A stretch of 64,000 bases of DNA from Globodera rostochiensis (GCA_018350325.1 JAEVLN010000012.1:2067991-2131990), one strand, 5' to 3'. Shown: positions 22,161 to 34,393, counted from the first letter of the stretch. Numbers and translations: made by a program. The notes: generated from the sequence alone by a model not told the origin.

Positions 22161-23542
22161 TCAACTGCCCCCCAGACGTAGGGCTTCCTCGCTAAAGGAA
22201 AAAATGGAAATAAATTCCAAGACGATTTCTTTATTTAAGCCCATGCCTTTTAGCATAGCTTTAATCTTCTCCCTATTCTCAACTTTCCACGCCGGAATTT
22301 CATTCGCATATTTCTGCTCCCATTCCATCACTTTGATGTAATACGCCACAGTATTGTCTAGCGCCTGGTCAACATATGGCTACAAAATTATTGAAGAGAT
22401 TAGCGCATTTTCCAGGAGAAAACGAAAAAAACTAATAGTCTTTACCCCCCTCCACCCAAAAATGCAGACGGAAAATTTTAAACCGAACATTTCTGTGATT
22501 TAAAATCAACCAATATAAGAGAAGTCAGAAAAGCCCAATTTTATACTTTTCATGTGGGAGAAGAAAATACCAAACAGAAAATGGCACCTTCTTTTCGGCA
22601 TCCGTCATCTGTCGCCATTGTTGGACCAGCTCGTCGAAAAATTTCTTCTGTTCATCCTCCGTTTTGTATGATTCGCTTTGCTTCTCAAGGTTTTGGTTAA
22701 TAAAAAGCTTGTACGATGACATTGGTTGCTTTGGACGGTTTGTTTCCGGACGAAACTAAAACATGCAAAAAATTTAAACAAAATCATAAATAGCCTTATT
22801 TTATTGAATATACGACAAGTGTTTTAATTGACATCCAAAAAGTGTGATGAAACCTTGCGCAGCTCTATTTTCTTTCGCAATTTTAGAAATTTTTTCCGTT
22901 CTTCCACATGCTTATCCGACAAAGCTTTCTTCTGGTCATCTGGGAGCTTCTCAAATTGGTCCCTCAACTCATCGGCGATCTTTTTTGCACTTTGAAGGTA
23001 ATTCTAAAAATTATGCTGTTTCATGCGCCGATAATCCTGTCTTTTACAGGTCCCGAGTTTTTTTTAAATGAGTTTTATGCAATTCAGCGAAGTAAAAATG
23101 CAACAAAAGTGCTCATAAAAAATAGAGCAAATGCAAATTGAGAAATCTGATCAAAAATCTACTTCGCAGAATCGCATAAAACTCATTTAAAACAAAATTG
23201 GGACCTGTAAAAGACAGGATTACCTCAGCGCCTCCACCTTGCTCCGCCAAGTGCTCCTTCATAAAAAGTGCAAAAGCAGCCGGCGCGTTGTAGCGTGTTG
23301 AAAGCCGAGCAGAAATCGGCGTGTGAGCAGACGACCGATGAAGGCTTGTCGAGACGCTAAATAGAAAACAACCTGACTGATTGCTGGACATTTGTGACCA
23401 CAAATTGGTAAACCCAACCAAGAAACAAATTATTTTAACCAAAATCTATCCCCGTTCTTGAATTTATAGTTAGCCCAAAACCAAGAACAATCACTTACTA
23501 AGTGCGCACAAAGAAGCGGGCTTGCAAAAGTAGACCAGCCAT
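22161..23542 (-). CDS. hmg-5: Mitochondrial HMG-box factor, TFAM/HMG-5-like
   Basis: Packages and transcribes mitochondrial DNA in related animals. The N-terminus (MAGLLLQARFFVRT, then a basic Ser/Arg-rich stretch) looks like a mitochondrial presequence. HMG box A follows (APAAFALFMKEHL, SAKKIADELRDQFEKLPD, EERKKFLKLRKKIELRK), then box B (RPKQPMSSYKLFINQN, KKFFDELVQQWRQMTDAEKK, YYIKVMEWEQKYA). Two HMG boxes plus a presequence fit TFAM; C. elegans HMG-5 is the known orthologue. The intron within box A (23004-23223) consists almost entirely of a foldback element. The start codon is 335 bp from the divergent rpl-22 start. A general HMG-box protein is the alternative. Confidence 0.85.
23029..23223. 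mobile_element. MITE-like element making up an HMG-gene intron
   Basis: The left arm (23031-about 23095: TAATCCTGTCTTTTACAGGT, then ...AAATGAGTTTTATGC...AGCGAAGTA) recurs inverted at about 23160-23223. The arms of about 63 bp flank a centre of about 65 bp. On the minus strand the right end provides the splice donor GTAATC of the TFAM-like gene. Confidence 0.85.
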
Positions 23543-23877
23543 ACCTATGGTATTTTGTTTTCACAATATTGTGCGTTCGTCAAATCAAATAAACTTTTAA
23601 AGGGTGATGAAAATTGGTCCAAAAAAAACATTTCGCCAAGGAATTATTTACGGGAGCGGGAAAAAAAACTAAAATACTTTTTCCGGGAGCCGGGAGTTCA
23701 AAACTATGATTGGGAGCCTTGTACTCCCGCCTTTCGTTGAACTTTGTCTGCTGTTGGTGGATTCATGTTTATGTGTTAGAGAATTTTCTTTCGTTTTGTT
23801 TCATCTAATTTAAAATAGATCCTTTGATTTTTTTTATAGATTTTAAACTGTTCTATAGTAATTAGGAATAAGAAAAA
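23543..23877. promoter_or_regulatory. Divergent promoter region hmg-5-like / rpl-22
   Basis: The 335 bp between the two start codons are AT-rich and contain a pyrimidine stretch before the rpl-22 start. No specific site was recognised. Confidence 0.5.
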
Positions 23878-24527
23878 ATGGTCACAGCAACAAAAGCACC
23901 AAAGACAAAAAAGGCAAAATTGGTTCCAAAGGGCGGCAAAGGAAAGAAGAAGAAGATCACGCTGAAGTTTATGATCGAGTGCAAAAACCCCGTGGAGGAT
24001 GGCATCATGAAGACGGCCACCTTTGTAAGTATAGCGGCTGTTTATTTGTGTGAACAAACTAAAAATTTGTATTGAAATGAAATTTGGATACATTTCAATG
24101 TTTAAAGCTTTAAAGTTTAAACTGCGAACGCCCTAATTCTGACGAGCTTAGGGCGCAATTCCCTAGTCAGACTCGTCACCTTTTTCACAGGAAACCTTTC
24201 TCAACGAGCGAATCAAAGTGAACGGAAAGACCAATCAGTTGGCAGCCAATGGGGTCAAAGTTGAGGCCACCAAAACAAAGTTGGTCGTCACATCGGAGCA
24301 ACCCTTCTCCAAGCGCTATCTGAAGTACCTGACGAAGAAGTTTCTGAAGCGCAACTCTCTGCGGGATTGGTTGCGCGTAGTTGCCAGCGCCAAGGACACT
24401 TACGAGGTTAGCATTGCTACAGTCTTACATTGTAGATTCGCTATGTTACGAGTCTTATTCATTCTTTCAGCTCCGCTACTTCCAAATCAACCAGGAGGAC
24501 GAAGAAGAGAGCGACAATGAAGGCTGA
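23878..24527 (+). CDS. rpl-22: 60S ribosomal protein eL22
   Basis: Three exons (23878-24024, 24191-24406, 24471-24527) give 139 residues. The Lys-rich N-terminus is followed by the eL22 core ([75 protein letters not shown]) and the typical acidic tail. It is a component of the large ribosomal subunit at the exit-tunnel surface. The start is the ATG before the Lys-rich stretch, and all introns are GT-AG. Confidence 0.97.
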
Positions 24528-24672
24528 TCAAGAAGATGGGTTTTTTTCTATTTGTTGACGATCGTTATTTGTTGCATCTACCATAAAATTTGTTAAAAAC
24601 CGTTCATGCAAAGAAAAGACAAATTACAAAAATATTAGGTTAGGTCAAACAGTGTTAAAACTGTTTCATTGT

Positions 24673-25963
24673 TCATTTGATCATGAATGACTTTCTCAGC
24701 TCCTGCAATCGTCTTCTAGCGTCGAGTACCCGTCGTTCCTGGGCCAATATGTCCTGATCAGTTATAGTGGGGATCTGAAAAGAAAACGCACATCTTGCAT
24801 GCTTCTTCACATTTGTTAAAGGTCAAATGTCCTCGAACCACCGGGGTTTTTTTGGGTTAATACCAAGGCTGGTCCTCTCCCCTCCCCCCATTTTGAGCAA
24901 ACACATTTTTTAAAGTCGAGAAAAAGACCGAGGACGCAGAATGCAAAAATGACTTTCTTTTTGACCGATTTCGAACAATTTTCAAATTAATTATTTGACC
25001 AAAATTGTTCGCTTTTCGATCGATTTTCCGTTGTTGTTCGAATTCGGGTTTGGGTTCAAAATTGGTTGAGAAGGTGGCCGAGTTCGTACGCCCCCCGAAA
25101 ACCGTTAGGAACACATTTATACAGTTCTTTTAAATAGGGGGGGGGGCAGCTCTATTACTACCCTGTTCCGGTCCAACCTGCACAAATGGTTGAGCAAATT
25201 TGAGTGCTTCGAAGGGATTTTCCTCGATTTGCTTGCGTGTCGCCTGCTGCCCAACAACTTCGAAGCCGTTCTGTTCAGACGTATGAAGTGAGGAACAAAA
25301 GGTGGCGGTTGCCGCGCCCTCCGACATCGTCGGGACCTGAAGAAATGTGGGAGTTAAACCCGTTCCTCCACTCGTAGCCCTAAATCCCTTCCCGGTTTTT
25401 ACCATTGTTTCAATTTTCTGTGGCAATTCCATCCGCTGTTCAATGTTTAAATCATCTTCTGCTGAGAATTTATCTGCCAATCGTAGAGGGACCATAGCGC
25501 GAATGCCTTCCAACGATTTGGCCCAAAACGCCTGCAAATGGAATTTCCGGATGTCCCGTCAATCAAATCCATTGGCCCTTCCCACACCCCGGAGTGTTAC
25601 TGCCCCAACATTTTATTTCATCTACAACAACCCTAAAATGCATGCCCAAAGCCTTGCCAACTGCCCCTTAAGCACCTGTCGTCCCTTCTCGGCTCTGTCG
25701 CCGCTCTCGCTCTTCGTCGCGCTGTTTGCCTGTTGTTTATCCGGAGCCTTCTGACTCCGTCTCGACGTTGTGTGCACGAGAGTCACCGGCTGTCTGAATG
25801 CTGTGGCCGTCTTGCGCATCGGCGCTTCCGCGCGTCCGTCGAAGCCCGTCTTTGACTGTTGGATGTGTTGAGCACCGCGCGCGTCTTTGCTTCCCCGAGC
25901 GCCGCCGCTTTTGCCAGAGCCACGGAGGACCAAAGACGACTCGACACATTTTGTACGGCCCAT
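24673..25963 (-). CDS. mbd-2: MBD2/3-like protein without an MBD (MBD-2)
   Basis: A candidate NuRD subunit. The segment TATAFRQPVTLVHTTS corresponds to the FKQPVTKVTNHPS block just downstream of the methyl-CpG-binding domain in MBD2/3. QAFWAKSLEGIRA matches the QLFWEKRLQGL block. SEGAATATFCSSLHTS matches the family ASALHTS segment, and FVQ...TDQDILAQERRVLDARRRLQ matches the C-terminal coiled coil that binds GATAD2. The first exon begins MGRTKCVESSLVLRG and contains no recognisable methyl-CpG-binding fold. Either the gene lost that domain, as C. elegans mbd-2 is thought to have done, or an upstream exon was missed. No MBD-like reading frame was found in the 600 bp upstream. Confidence 0.85.
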
Positions 25964-26575
25964 TTTTAGCGAAAACCTTTAATTCGAACAGTAAACAACG
26001 ACGATTTTACTCAATTTTTGTATAAAATACTTCCCGTACGTTGGAAAACGTCACCTAATTTCCTTTAGGCCTTGATATAAAAGTAAACTCTTATTTACCA
26101 ATGTTTTGATCTATCTCGAGAAGAGTAGTAAAAACTTAAGAAAATCTACCAAACAAAACTTTTCACGAGATTATCAATTGGAGATTTTATATGATAAAAG
26201 CAAAACTTGTCCATCGTCGTGATGTATTATTGTGAATAATTAACGACAACAATCAGTTTTTGAATATGATCGTTTTCAAAATGAGTTTTTAGGTGTATGC
26301 CAAAGAAATAACAAAAAGATCAGCGACGGACGAAGAGAAGGGGCGGGCGACGAGCCATCGAACCACGGAGGTTTTTTTTAAAAAAGTAAGTTTTTTTTTG
26401 TGACTATTGAAACTGAAATCACAAAAACATCCATCGATTTCCAACGGTTGGATGGACGACTGTTCAGAACAGAGAGAGACAAATAAATTACGGTGGAAAG
26501 TGCTCAAACAAAACAATTCGACAAAAGCCTTCCCACTTCCTCCGCAAAAGATCAATTCATAAACGTTTTTTTTCC
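25964..26575. other. Intergenic region between the mbd-2-like and ANP32-like genes
   Basis: AT-rich DNA with no recognised coding or RNA feature. It probably contains the mbd-2-like promoter and the ANP32-like 3' UTR. Confidence 0.5.
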
Positions 26576-27783
26576 TCATTGCGCAAGCTTTGCACCCGGC
26601 TCATCATCCGCCGCTTCGCCTTCTTCGTTGCCATGTTTGCGCTTCTGAAAACGATTGTTTAAGGCATTGGTTTTAGAAATTACTCTGTCCACGATATGAA
26701 CTCACTCTGTTGTTTTCACCAGCGTTTTTGTTGGCAGTGACATTCTCGCTTCCGTTGGTGGCCACTTTCGCAGCATCTTTTTGCTTTTTCTGCTGTTCCA
26801 CGTAGTCTTCCGACTCGTCCTCGTCCTGCCAATTAACACTTTTTAGTAAATTGCATCAACCCAAAAAAATATAACCAAAAATATGCATCAACCTGAAGCG
26901 CCTTCGAAGAGTTCAAATAAGCAAGCGCGGCCTCTTCGTCCGAGTCCACTCCCTCCTCTGCCGAGTCCTCCTCGTCGTCGAGCGCGTCCTCGGCTCCTTC
27001 CTCCTCTTCCTCGTCCGAAATTTCTGCCTCAACTTTAGCCAAAACAATTGCGTCACAATAGTGATAATTTACCGTCGTTGATGTCAAAGCCGTCCAAATA
27101 TTTGAGCTGCGGGATCAAGCCAAACACTTTGGTGCGGTATTCAGGACTCTCCTGCAAAATGTGAAACCATTAAAACATCGGAAATAAAATTAAATTCAAC
27201 ATTTGCATAATCTCAAAGGCATGGTAAACTTACAGTGATGGCACAATCAAATAGGTCAAGTGCCGCCAATTCCTCCAATTTGCTCAAAGGAGCCAGCGTT
27301 TCCATGGTCTAATTAGAATATTAATTAGTGACATAGTATTTAATTCCCAGAAATAAATGTATCCACCGCAATTTTGTTTGCACACAAATTGATGTGATAG
27401 AGACGAGGGCAACATTCCACCAGCTTTTCAAGTCCACCGCTGAGCTTGTTATCGCTAAGATCGATGGTTCGCACAGTTGACAGCTAAAAAGTATAAACAT
27501 TTATTACTAAACCATAAATGAAACAAATTAAGTAGTGAAATGATCAAAGAAACTCGCCTTCGGAAGGCCATCCAGCGAATTCAATCCAACATTTATCAGC
27601 GAAAGTGTTGTGAGGTTTGTGAATTGCTCGGTTAGTCCAGAGATTGTCGTCGCTTTGCAATTGTCCAGCAACAGGTCCTGGACCTCCGACGGTTGTCTTC
27701 CTGAAAAATGTAAGTCATCAGTTAACCAACACTACAAGCATTTTAAAATTACCTCGCAATTCAGTCTTGATTCGCTCATCCAT
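26576..27783 (-). CDS. ANP32-family acidic leucine-rich nuclear phosphoprotein
   Basis: Starts MDERIKTELR, as ANP32 proteins do. Leucine-rich repeats follow over several exons (VQDLLLDNCKATTISGL, LTTLSLINVGLNSLDGLP, VRTIDLSDNKLSGGL, LYHINLCANKIA), then the capping motif with LAALDLFDCAIT and YRTKVFGLIPQLKYLDGFD. The second half is an acidic tail (EEEEEGAEDALDDEEDS) that ends with a basic KRKHGNEE segment resembling a nuclear localisation signal. Family members bind histones, inhibit PP2A and act in acetyltransferase inhibition and mRNA export. The start lies 785 bp from the divergent hnRNP M-like gene. Confidence 0.9.
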
Positions 27784-28568
27784 ATCAGTCAATTACAAAA
27801 TGTAAAATTACACCTTTATCAAAATATAACAGAATTTCTAAATTTATAAGATTTTAAAAGCATAAAAAAAGAAAATGGTTTGATTTGGTTGACCGTTTCA
27901 ATAAACAAAAAAGGTCAAAACATTTCGAGGTGAAGTCACAGAAGAAGGTCACTACTACGGAATTTTCTTTTTCTTTGAGTACATTCAAAGGGAATGGGTG
28001 AGGCGAATGGAAGGAACGAAGCGGTGGGAGGAGACGGACGGGTGGACATGGCTAAGGGAACGGAGGGACCTTCGAATTAACAGAGCTAACGAAAAATGGC
28101 GGTCCAACGGCGGATGTTAGGACAAAAATGGCTGACTCACTCTCCTCCCCTAACTCTCTTCTTTCCCCGCCCACCACACAAAGCAAAGGCACGGCAACGA
28201 CGCCTCTTCCTTCCCTCATTCATTCGCTTACCCTTCGTTCAGCCTAAAAATCCCCTTACACTTTACACTTCCACTCCATTCTGCTGGAGTTGGGGACGTT
28301 TCAGCGCCGGCTGTTGGGCACCGGGGATCTTTCAGCACTGGACGTTTCGGCGCTAGTTAAATTGTTTTTTTTTTGACATTAAGCAGTATGTAGTAATTAG
28401 TGTTTGGCAACTGCAGTTATTTCTTTAAAATACCAATACCAAAAAACGAAATAGAAGAGTTTAAAACTCATTTTCCTTGCTTCACAACACACCTATTTCT
28501 TGTTTGAACGTATCGAAGTTTAGATTCAACGCTAATTTCAGCAACAACACAAACCAATCATCACTCAA
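27784..28568. promoter_or_regulatory. Divergent promoter region ANP32-like / hnRNP M-like
   Basis: A 785-bp region between two start codons. A short repeat of the CGTTTCAGCGCCGG / CGTTTCGGCGC type occurs near 28296-28355. No coding exon was recognised. Confidence 0.5.
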
Positions 28569-31500
28569 ATGTCTCGAAGCCGTTCAAGATCAAGAAGCCC
28601 AATACGGCGCAGTGGCGATAGATTTCGCTCTGATCGTGGAGGAGGTATGACTCAATGCTTTCCAGACTTTTTAGAAAAGTAAACCCAAACGACAAGCAAG
28701 TCTTATTAGTATTTATGCTTGGTTTATAAGCTTGTTTTGGGGAAAAGTTATAAAACTTCTTGAATAGTATCGAGATTTACCTAATTTTGGGATTTGACCT
28801 TTTGATCGACATCCATTGAAGAGGCACTCCTCACTTGTCAATCCATCGTCATCATAGTGGGATCAGCATAACGAAAACTGACTAACATAAAATTCGTTTG
28901 TCTGCGGCGATTACAAAAATAAGTTAAAAGTATTCGAGCTACTCAGCGTAGCGTCTCTGCAGTTACAGTTATTCTTCGAACGTGACAAACGAGAAGGATT
29001 TTGAATTGTTTTAGTTATCTTTCTGCAACTCGTCAGAAATTTTTGGTTAAGGTTATGAAACCTTTCAAATGTTTTCAGACCGCGTTGGCGCGAGTAGAAT
29101 TGATCATAAGAGCGATAGGATGGTATATTTAACGAATCTGCCATGGGAACTCAGTTGGATGGAGCTGAAGGACATCATCCGAGAAAAGGCTGGCGAGGTG
29201 TGTTTTACTTGGTCGTCTTTGACTCCATCGGTTTTCAAAAATCTATCGAATTTACTTGGTATTTCTTGATGTTCTGATTTGATTAGACCCCGGCCAAGCA
29301 ACATGTTTTGGCTGTCTTGGGACTAAGATAAAAAAAGTCGTGCATAAATTGATCGAAAAACTTGTGTAGGATTGAAAATCATTTTTTGATTGGCAGGTAT
29401 ATTGTTGATAAGGATTGCTTTTACCACTGAAGTTGTTGTTCTAATTTGGCTCTCGCGTTGTCGAGTTCCTTGGATCTAGGACTTTTCGTCTGCTTCGGGA
29501 AGACGTGAAGCCATTTGCCGGGGTCTAATCCGTTGTTTGAAAAAAATCCTTAGCTTTACTTGTTTTTCTATGGATCAGCGTTAGTTGGGTAAAACAAATA
29601 TTGCAGGTGAATTTCGTTGAAGTTCTCGAGGGTCGCGATGGTCGGTCGAAGGGATGCGCCGTCGTTGAATTTAAACGTCGCGACGGTGCGATCAAATGTG
29701 TTGAAAATATGCACAGAAGTGAACTCAAAGACCGTCTGATCATCGCTAAGGAAATCAGAGTAATATTTTCCATCTTTAACAGTTTTCGGTTAATCGATTT
29801 GAGAGGCTAGTTGTATTCCAAGTTCCAACCCTCATTAAAATAATAATTACATTAATAGTGAAAGCATCTTCGTTATCAGATTTATATAAACATCAGTTTT
29901 CATTATTTATGATCGACAGAGTGCTGTCACCTTTTTGGGAATTGTTGGGTTAGGTGCTTAAAACATTTAACTGGACCGCCATCTCCTATTTTTTGCTTGG
30001 TCGCTGATTGTCGTATAATCTAAGGATCCGATAGCGTTCTTTCGGAAAGTGAAGGAGGACACCGGCATTGACTTTTTGGGCGGAGGTGACCGTTTGGAAC
30101 GAAGCCGTGCACCGGCGAGCCGTGGTGGTGGTGGTGGGGGCGGCGGCGGCGGTGGTGGGGGCGGAGTTTCAATCAACGAAAATGAAACGTTTGGATTGAG
30201 TCCGAGTTTCCTCCGCCAACTCGGCATCAGCACTCCGCTTTGCAACCGTGTGTTTCTGACAAATGTTAGCTCATCACAGTTCAAAAGTCGCATCTTCGGC
30301 ACAATTTTCAGATCTCCTACAACTGTGGAGTTGGTCGATTGTTCGAAATATGCTCTTTGGCCGGACGGATCACCTGGTAGTTAGTTGTAAACTGATTGCG
30401 AACAACCCGCGGAAGCCACTTTTTTAAGGATGGATTTGCAACTTGACAAAGAGGGAAAGTCGAAGGGCATGGCGGTTTGCGAATATTCGCATCCGATTGA
30501 AGCGGTTCAAGCAGTTTCGATGCTCAACAATCAGCGTTTGTTCGATCGTTCGATTTCCGTTCGCATGGATCGCTATCCGAAAGATGTGGAACGCCGCGAG
30601 GGGGGACTTCCAGTTTGTTTTCACAATAAAATGTTCAAGATACGGAGATGAACTCAATAAAAATTTAAAACAAATATAAATCTCAATAAAATGCATAAAT
30701 CATCTGAACTTCAATTGCATTACCGAGTAGGGTAATTGAGATAGAAAGCGTTTACATTTTAGTTTGGTTTGCGAGCGGTTGGAATGGGTTTGGGCGCGAA
30801 TGGTGCACCACTTACCGATGTGGCCAGCGTGATCTCTAGCATAAACCCTGCTCATCAGCAACCCGGCATGAACGGCACAGCCGGAGCACCGATCAATCCG
30901 TTCCAGTCACCGCCCAATGTCAATCCGTTCGGCCCCGTGTCCAATGTCCCCGTGGCTGTTCCGCAGCCTATACAATCTGTGCCAGCAGCACCACCAAGCG
31001 GCTTCCAGCAAAGCACGCCGGACCACGGGATGGGCGCACACTTTCAGGTTTGTTTTTTAAAATTCGATTCCCGACCCATCTTCACGGCTTCAGTCTCCGC
31101 CTCAGTCCGCCTATCAGCCTCAGGCCACGGGCGGCTTCTTCAACCCACCCCAGCCCACTCGGCAGGACCGTCCGAGCAGCAGCATTCATTTTGGCGGAGG
31201 CGGCGGGACATCGCAGTACGCACCGCCGAAACAGATGAACATTGTTGGTGGCGGGGCGAGCACAGCAGTATTTGGGCAGCCGACCCAACAACAACAAACT
31301 CCGAAGGTGGTGGAACAGATTGTTTTAACGTATTTTAAGACTTTGCTTTTTTAGTTTGAACACAAAGTAGAACCGAAGTACGACATCGGGGCGTTTGCCG
31401 GTTACGCAAGTGGGGCAGCACAGCCAATGAGCGGAGGAGGGTCGGACAATTACCAAGCCTCACGTATCATTTTGATCAAGAATGTAAGAGCGACGGAAAT

Positions 31501-31724
31501 GAACACTTCGCTTATTATTGCCCTTTGTTCAGCTTCCCGTCGATTACACATGGCAAATTGTCAGCGATCGCGTGCAACAGTTTGGCGACTTGGAATCCGT
31601 AGAAATGATAACCCCCGGTGTAGCGAAAGTGCGCTTTGTCAAACTGCGCGACGCAGAACATGCCAAGGCCGCGTTACAGGGCTCAACGGTAGAAGGACGC
31701 GCCATTGGCATAGAATATCTTTGA
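28569..31724 (+). CDS. hnRNP M / MYEF2-like RNA-binding protein with three RRMs
   Basis: The N-terminus is a short RS stretch (MSRSRSRSRSPIRRSGDR). RRM1 is VYLTNLPWELSWMELKDIIR ... GCAVVEF, then a linker with a 14-Gly run (30120-30170). RRM2 is CNRVFLTN / ISYNCGVGRLFEICSLAG ... KSKGMAVCEYSHPIEAVQAV. A Gly/Met/Pro/Gln-rich linker (AVGMGLGANGAPL) precedes RRM3 at the C-terminus (ASRIILIKN / LPVDYTWQIVSDRVQQFG). RRM order, the SIEAVQA-type motif and the GMGLG linker match human hnRNP M. It should bind pre-mRNA in the nucleus and affect splicing. The start ATG opens the RS exon, and the stop is TGA at 31722-31724. Exons: 28569-28644, 29079-29197, 29607-29759, from 30025, and later ones. Confidence 0.88.
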
Positions 31725-31890
31725 AATGCGACGCGAGAAGATAGTGGGATGCGACGAGCGCAAACATTTCTAAACTTTTCAACAGGCATTTTTTGTTTGG
31801 TGTCAGTCACTGTTCGATCCGTTAACTGGGTGAAAAACGAAAATTGTATAAAAAAAGCAACTAGCTCAACCCTTGCATTTTATTGTCACA

Positions 31891-31896
31891 AATAAA
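31891..31896 (+). terminator. Polyadenylation hexamer of the hnRNP M-like gene
   Basis: AATAAA 167 bp after the stop codon, preceded by a T-rich stretch. Confidence 0.5.
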
Positions 31897-32065
31897 CCAA
31901 CCAAAAATTGTTTACTTCACTGGTAGACTGGTTTGAGATGTTCATAATCTTTATCTTTTGTAGCGCTACTCTAGCATTACCAGCTAAAGCCATGAAATAT
32001 CCCACAAACACAAAATCGATGAGCAAATATTAGCACAAAAAAAGCTAAAAATAAAGTGTGCATGT

Positions 32066-33938
32066 TCAAGCAACGTGGAAAAGGACAATTGTCACGTCGT
32101 CGGGTTTCCCTCCGGGCGCACTTATTCCGTGCAGTTTTGCCCTCAACGCGAATGGCGAGTCGTAATGCTCGTCCGCCGCGAAATGGCGCGCGACTAGCGC
32201 AAGAGTGTTGCAGCGTGCCTGCAGCGACGCTTCATTGGGTTCAACGCCACAGAGAAGGTCGGCAATTTTGTCCTCGGGAACGTTGTCCCAGAGGCCGTCG
32301 CTGGCTTAAAAATGTTTAAATAATAGAAGAACGAAAATATTATAAAACAAACAAATGAAACAAACCGATTAACACCAAGTCCCCAGCGTTCAGCTTATGC
32401 TGCCGTAAGTCGGTGTTCTCCGGAGGATCGCCAATGTATTCCGCCTTTCCCTTGTACGTTGGCGATTCTTTAATTCATTTACAGTTTTAAAATTGACAAA
32501 AGTATACAGAAACGTACTAAAACGTTCTGGCAGAACAGTGAGCTGATAAGGCGCATTAAAGTCTGGAAAATGTGAGAAGAATATCACTTTCGTCAACCAC
32601 CAGAACTATTATCGGAATATTTTTGGTAGTTTGTTTCAAATTTGTCCCGGTGACGCCTACCGGTACCGCCGTACCTCCACAAAAAGTTCAAAAAATCGAC
32701 AAAATTGCTATAGTTCTTATTCAATTATCACGGAAGTCCAGCGATGCCTATAGATGTCACAGTCAACAAAATTAACAAAAAAAATCTAATGCCCCCGGCC
32801 TGGTTATGTCCCTGCAATGCCATCTTAAACGCACTACACTTACAATGCGTCTGCTCGGGTGACCGGAAGACCACCTTTCCCTCACGATAAATCAAATAGC
32901 CGGAGTCGCCTAATAAAAAAAAGTGCTTTTTTATTTTCAGTCAGAAAAAACAATGCAAAAACTCACCCAAATTGGCCGCATAGAGTGTCCGCTCGTGGAC
33001 CACCAGAACGCAGGCGGTCGATGAACTGCAAATTGAAAAAAGTTCGAGTCAAATTCTGCGAAAACTCCGACCCAACTGGCCGAGGTCTGATCTTCAGCCG
33101 AGTGAAAGCCCTTGAGATAATCAGATCTGGCCGATCTGTCAAAAAGATGCCCGATTGTACAATTTCTGCACAGTTTTTCATTAGTTGGGAAGAAAATTTG
33201 GACGGGTCAATGCCGTGGCGACGCCATCCGCCCACGCCGTCCGCAACACCCGCCACATAAGTGGACTTATGTGAAGCGATGAAGCAAGCTAAAGAAGCAG
33301 AACTTTTTATACAGTAAAACAGCCAACTCTATTGAGTAAGAGATAGACAAATGGTAGCCCCGGCGGCAATCGAACCCAGGCAAAATGGTAGCTCCGACGG
33401 CAATCAAACCCAGGACCCTCGATGCAAAGATCAACGGGGCGTCCCACCATCAGCCGTTCCTCTTATGGATCTTGTGCCCCCGCCATAGGCGTTTTAACCG
33501 TCCCAGCCAGCTGGACCCATTAGCTTCACTACAATTGTTCAAAATGTCAACATTTTTAGCGCTTAAATGTATTCCCTAAAAAAAGATCCCAGAGAACAAA
33601 CCGTCGTCGCCAAACACATTATGGCCCGCCTGTCGTTGCTGTTCAAAGAATTCTGCGGTCGTCCCACTGAACTCCTTCGCTATGCCGCTCCTGGCCAGGT
33701 TGACCAATGGTCTCTGTTTGTTGTTGTTGTCGTCCTCCTCATTTTGTTGATCGTCGCGCAGGGCACCCACGGATGGTGGACAGTTCAATGGTGAAGCAGG
33801 GCCAACAGAAGGCGGATTTGTTGAGCAAAGGCGTAATTGTTGCTGGTGTCTCCATTGTTTGCTGGTGGTGATACGGCTGCCCACCAAATCGGAGGAGGTC
33901 GGAATGGCGGTAAAGAAAATCCTTGTCAATTTCAACAT
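32066..33938 (-). CDS. PPTC7-like mitochondrial PP2C phosphatase
   Basis: A metal-dependent Ser/Thr phosphatase of the mitochondrial matrix in known orthologues. The first exon starts MLKLTRIFFTAI and looks like a mitochondrial presequence. It continues to HNVFGDDG, joining in phase to ACFIASHKST (from 33288) and GVADGVGGWRRHG, the metal-binding PP2C motif. Further exons carry ANLGDSGYLIYREGKVVFRS, FNAPYQLT, AGDLVLI, ASDGLWDNVPEDK and APGGKPDDVTIVL, ending at 32066. All match PPTC7 in order. The 5' intron contains a tRNA-like SINE fragment. Start choice depends on which Met precedes the presequence; an upstream in-frame Met exists at 34040. Confidence 0.88.
33350..33500 (-). repeat. tRNA-derived SINE-like fragment
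   Basis: On the minus strand, GGTCCTGGGTTTGATTGCCG resembles a tRNA B box and its context, and a second partial copy (CCTGGGTTCGATTGCCG) follows at about 33363-33385. Upstream lies GATGGTGGGACGCCCCGTTG, a degraded tRNA 5' half. No cloverleaf can be folded. It lies inside a PPTC7-like intron. Confidence 0.45.
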
Positions 33939-34393
33939 ATTGTGAACTCTGTAATGAGCAAGTACAAAACATGCCATCTCAGCGACAATTCTGGACCAGG
34001 TCCCAGAAAAACCTCGTTGAACCCTCAACTTCACATACAAAATTCAACTTCGGTGGGTCTCACTTGTCACAATTTGAAATGACAGATCGCCAAATTTTAA
34101 TATTTGCAGGTTTGTTCAAAAATTGAAAATGTAGCGACGTAGCACAGAAGTGCAGCAATTTATGATCCCAAATCCGGGTTTGGGTGTTTTACCCGGATTG
34201 TCCGGATCCGGGTTATTTTATTTCTGGAATCCGGTTTCCGGATCCAGTCAATCTCTACAAAAAAACGTTAATTTTTTTCTATAATTTCTTTCTAATTCTT
34301 TTTTAAGAGGATATTTTAATTTAAATTAAGAATTTGTGAAACCACTTCACCTCTTTAACCAAACCCTGCAACTTCAACTTAAAAATTATTGAA
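33939..34393. promoter_or_regulatory. Divergent promoter region PPTC7-like / RPF2
   Basis: Contains the repeated motif ATCCGGGTTT / ATCCGGGTTA / ATCCGGTTTCCGG between 34170 and 34245, then AT-rich DNA. No coding signal. Confidence 0.5.
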
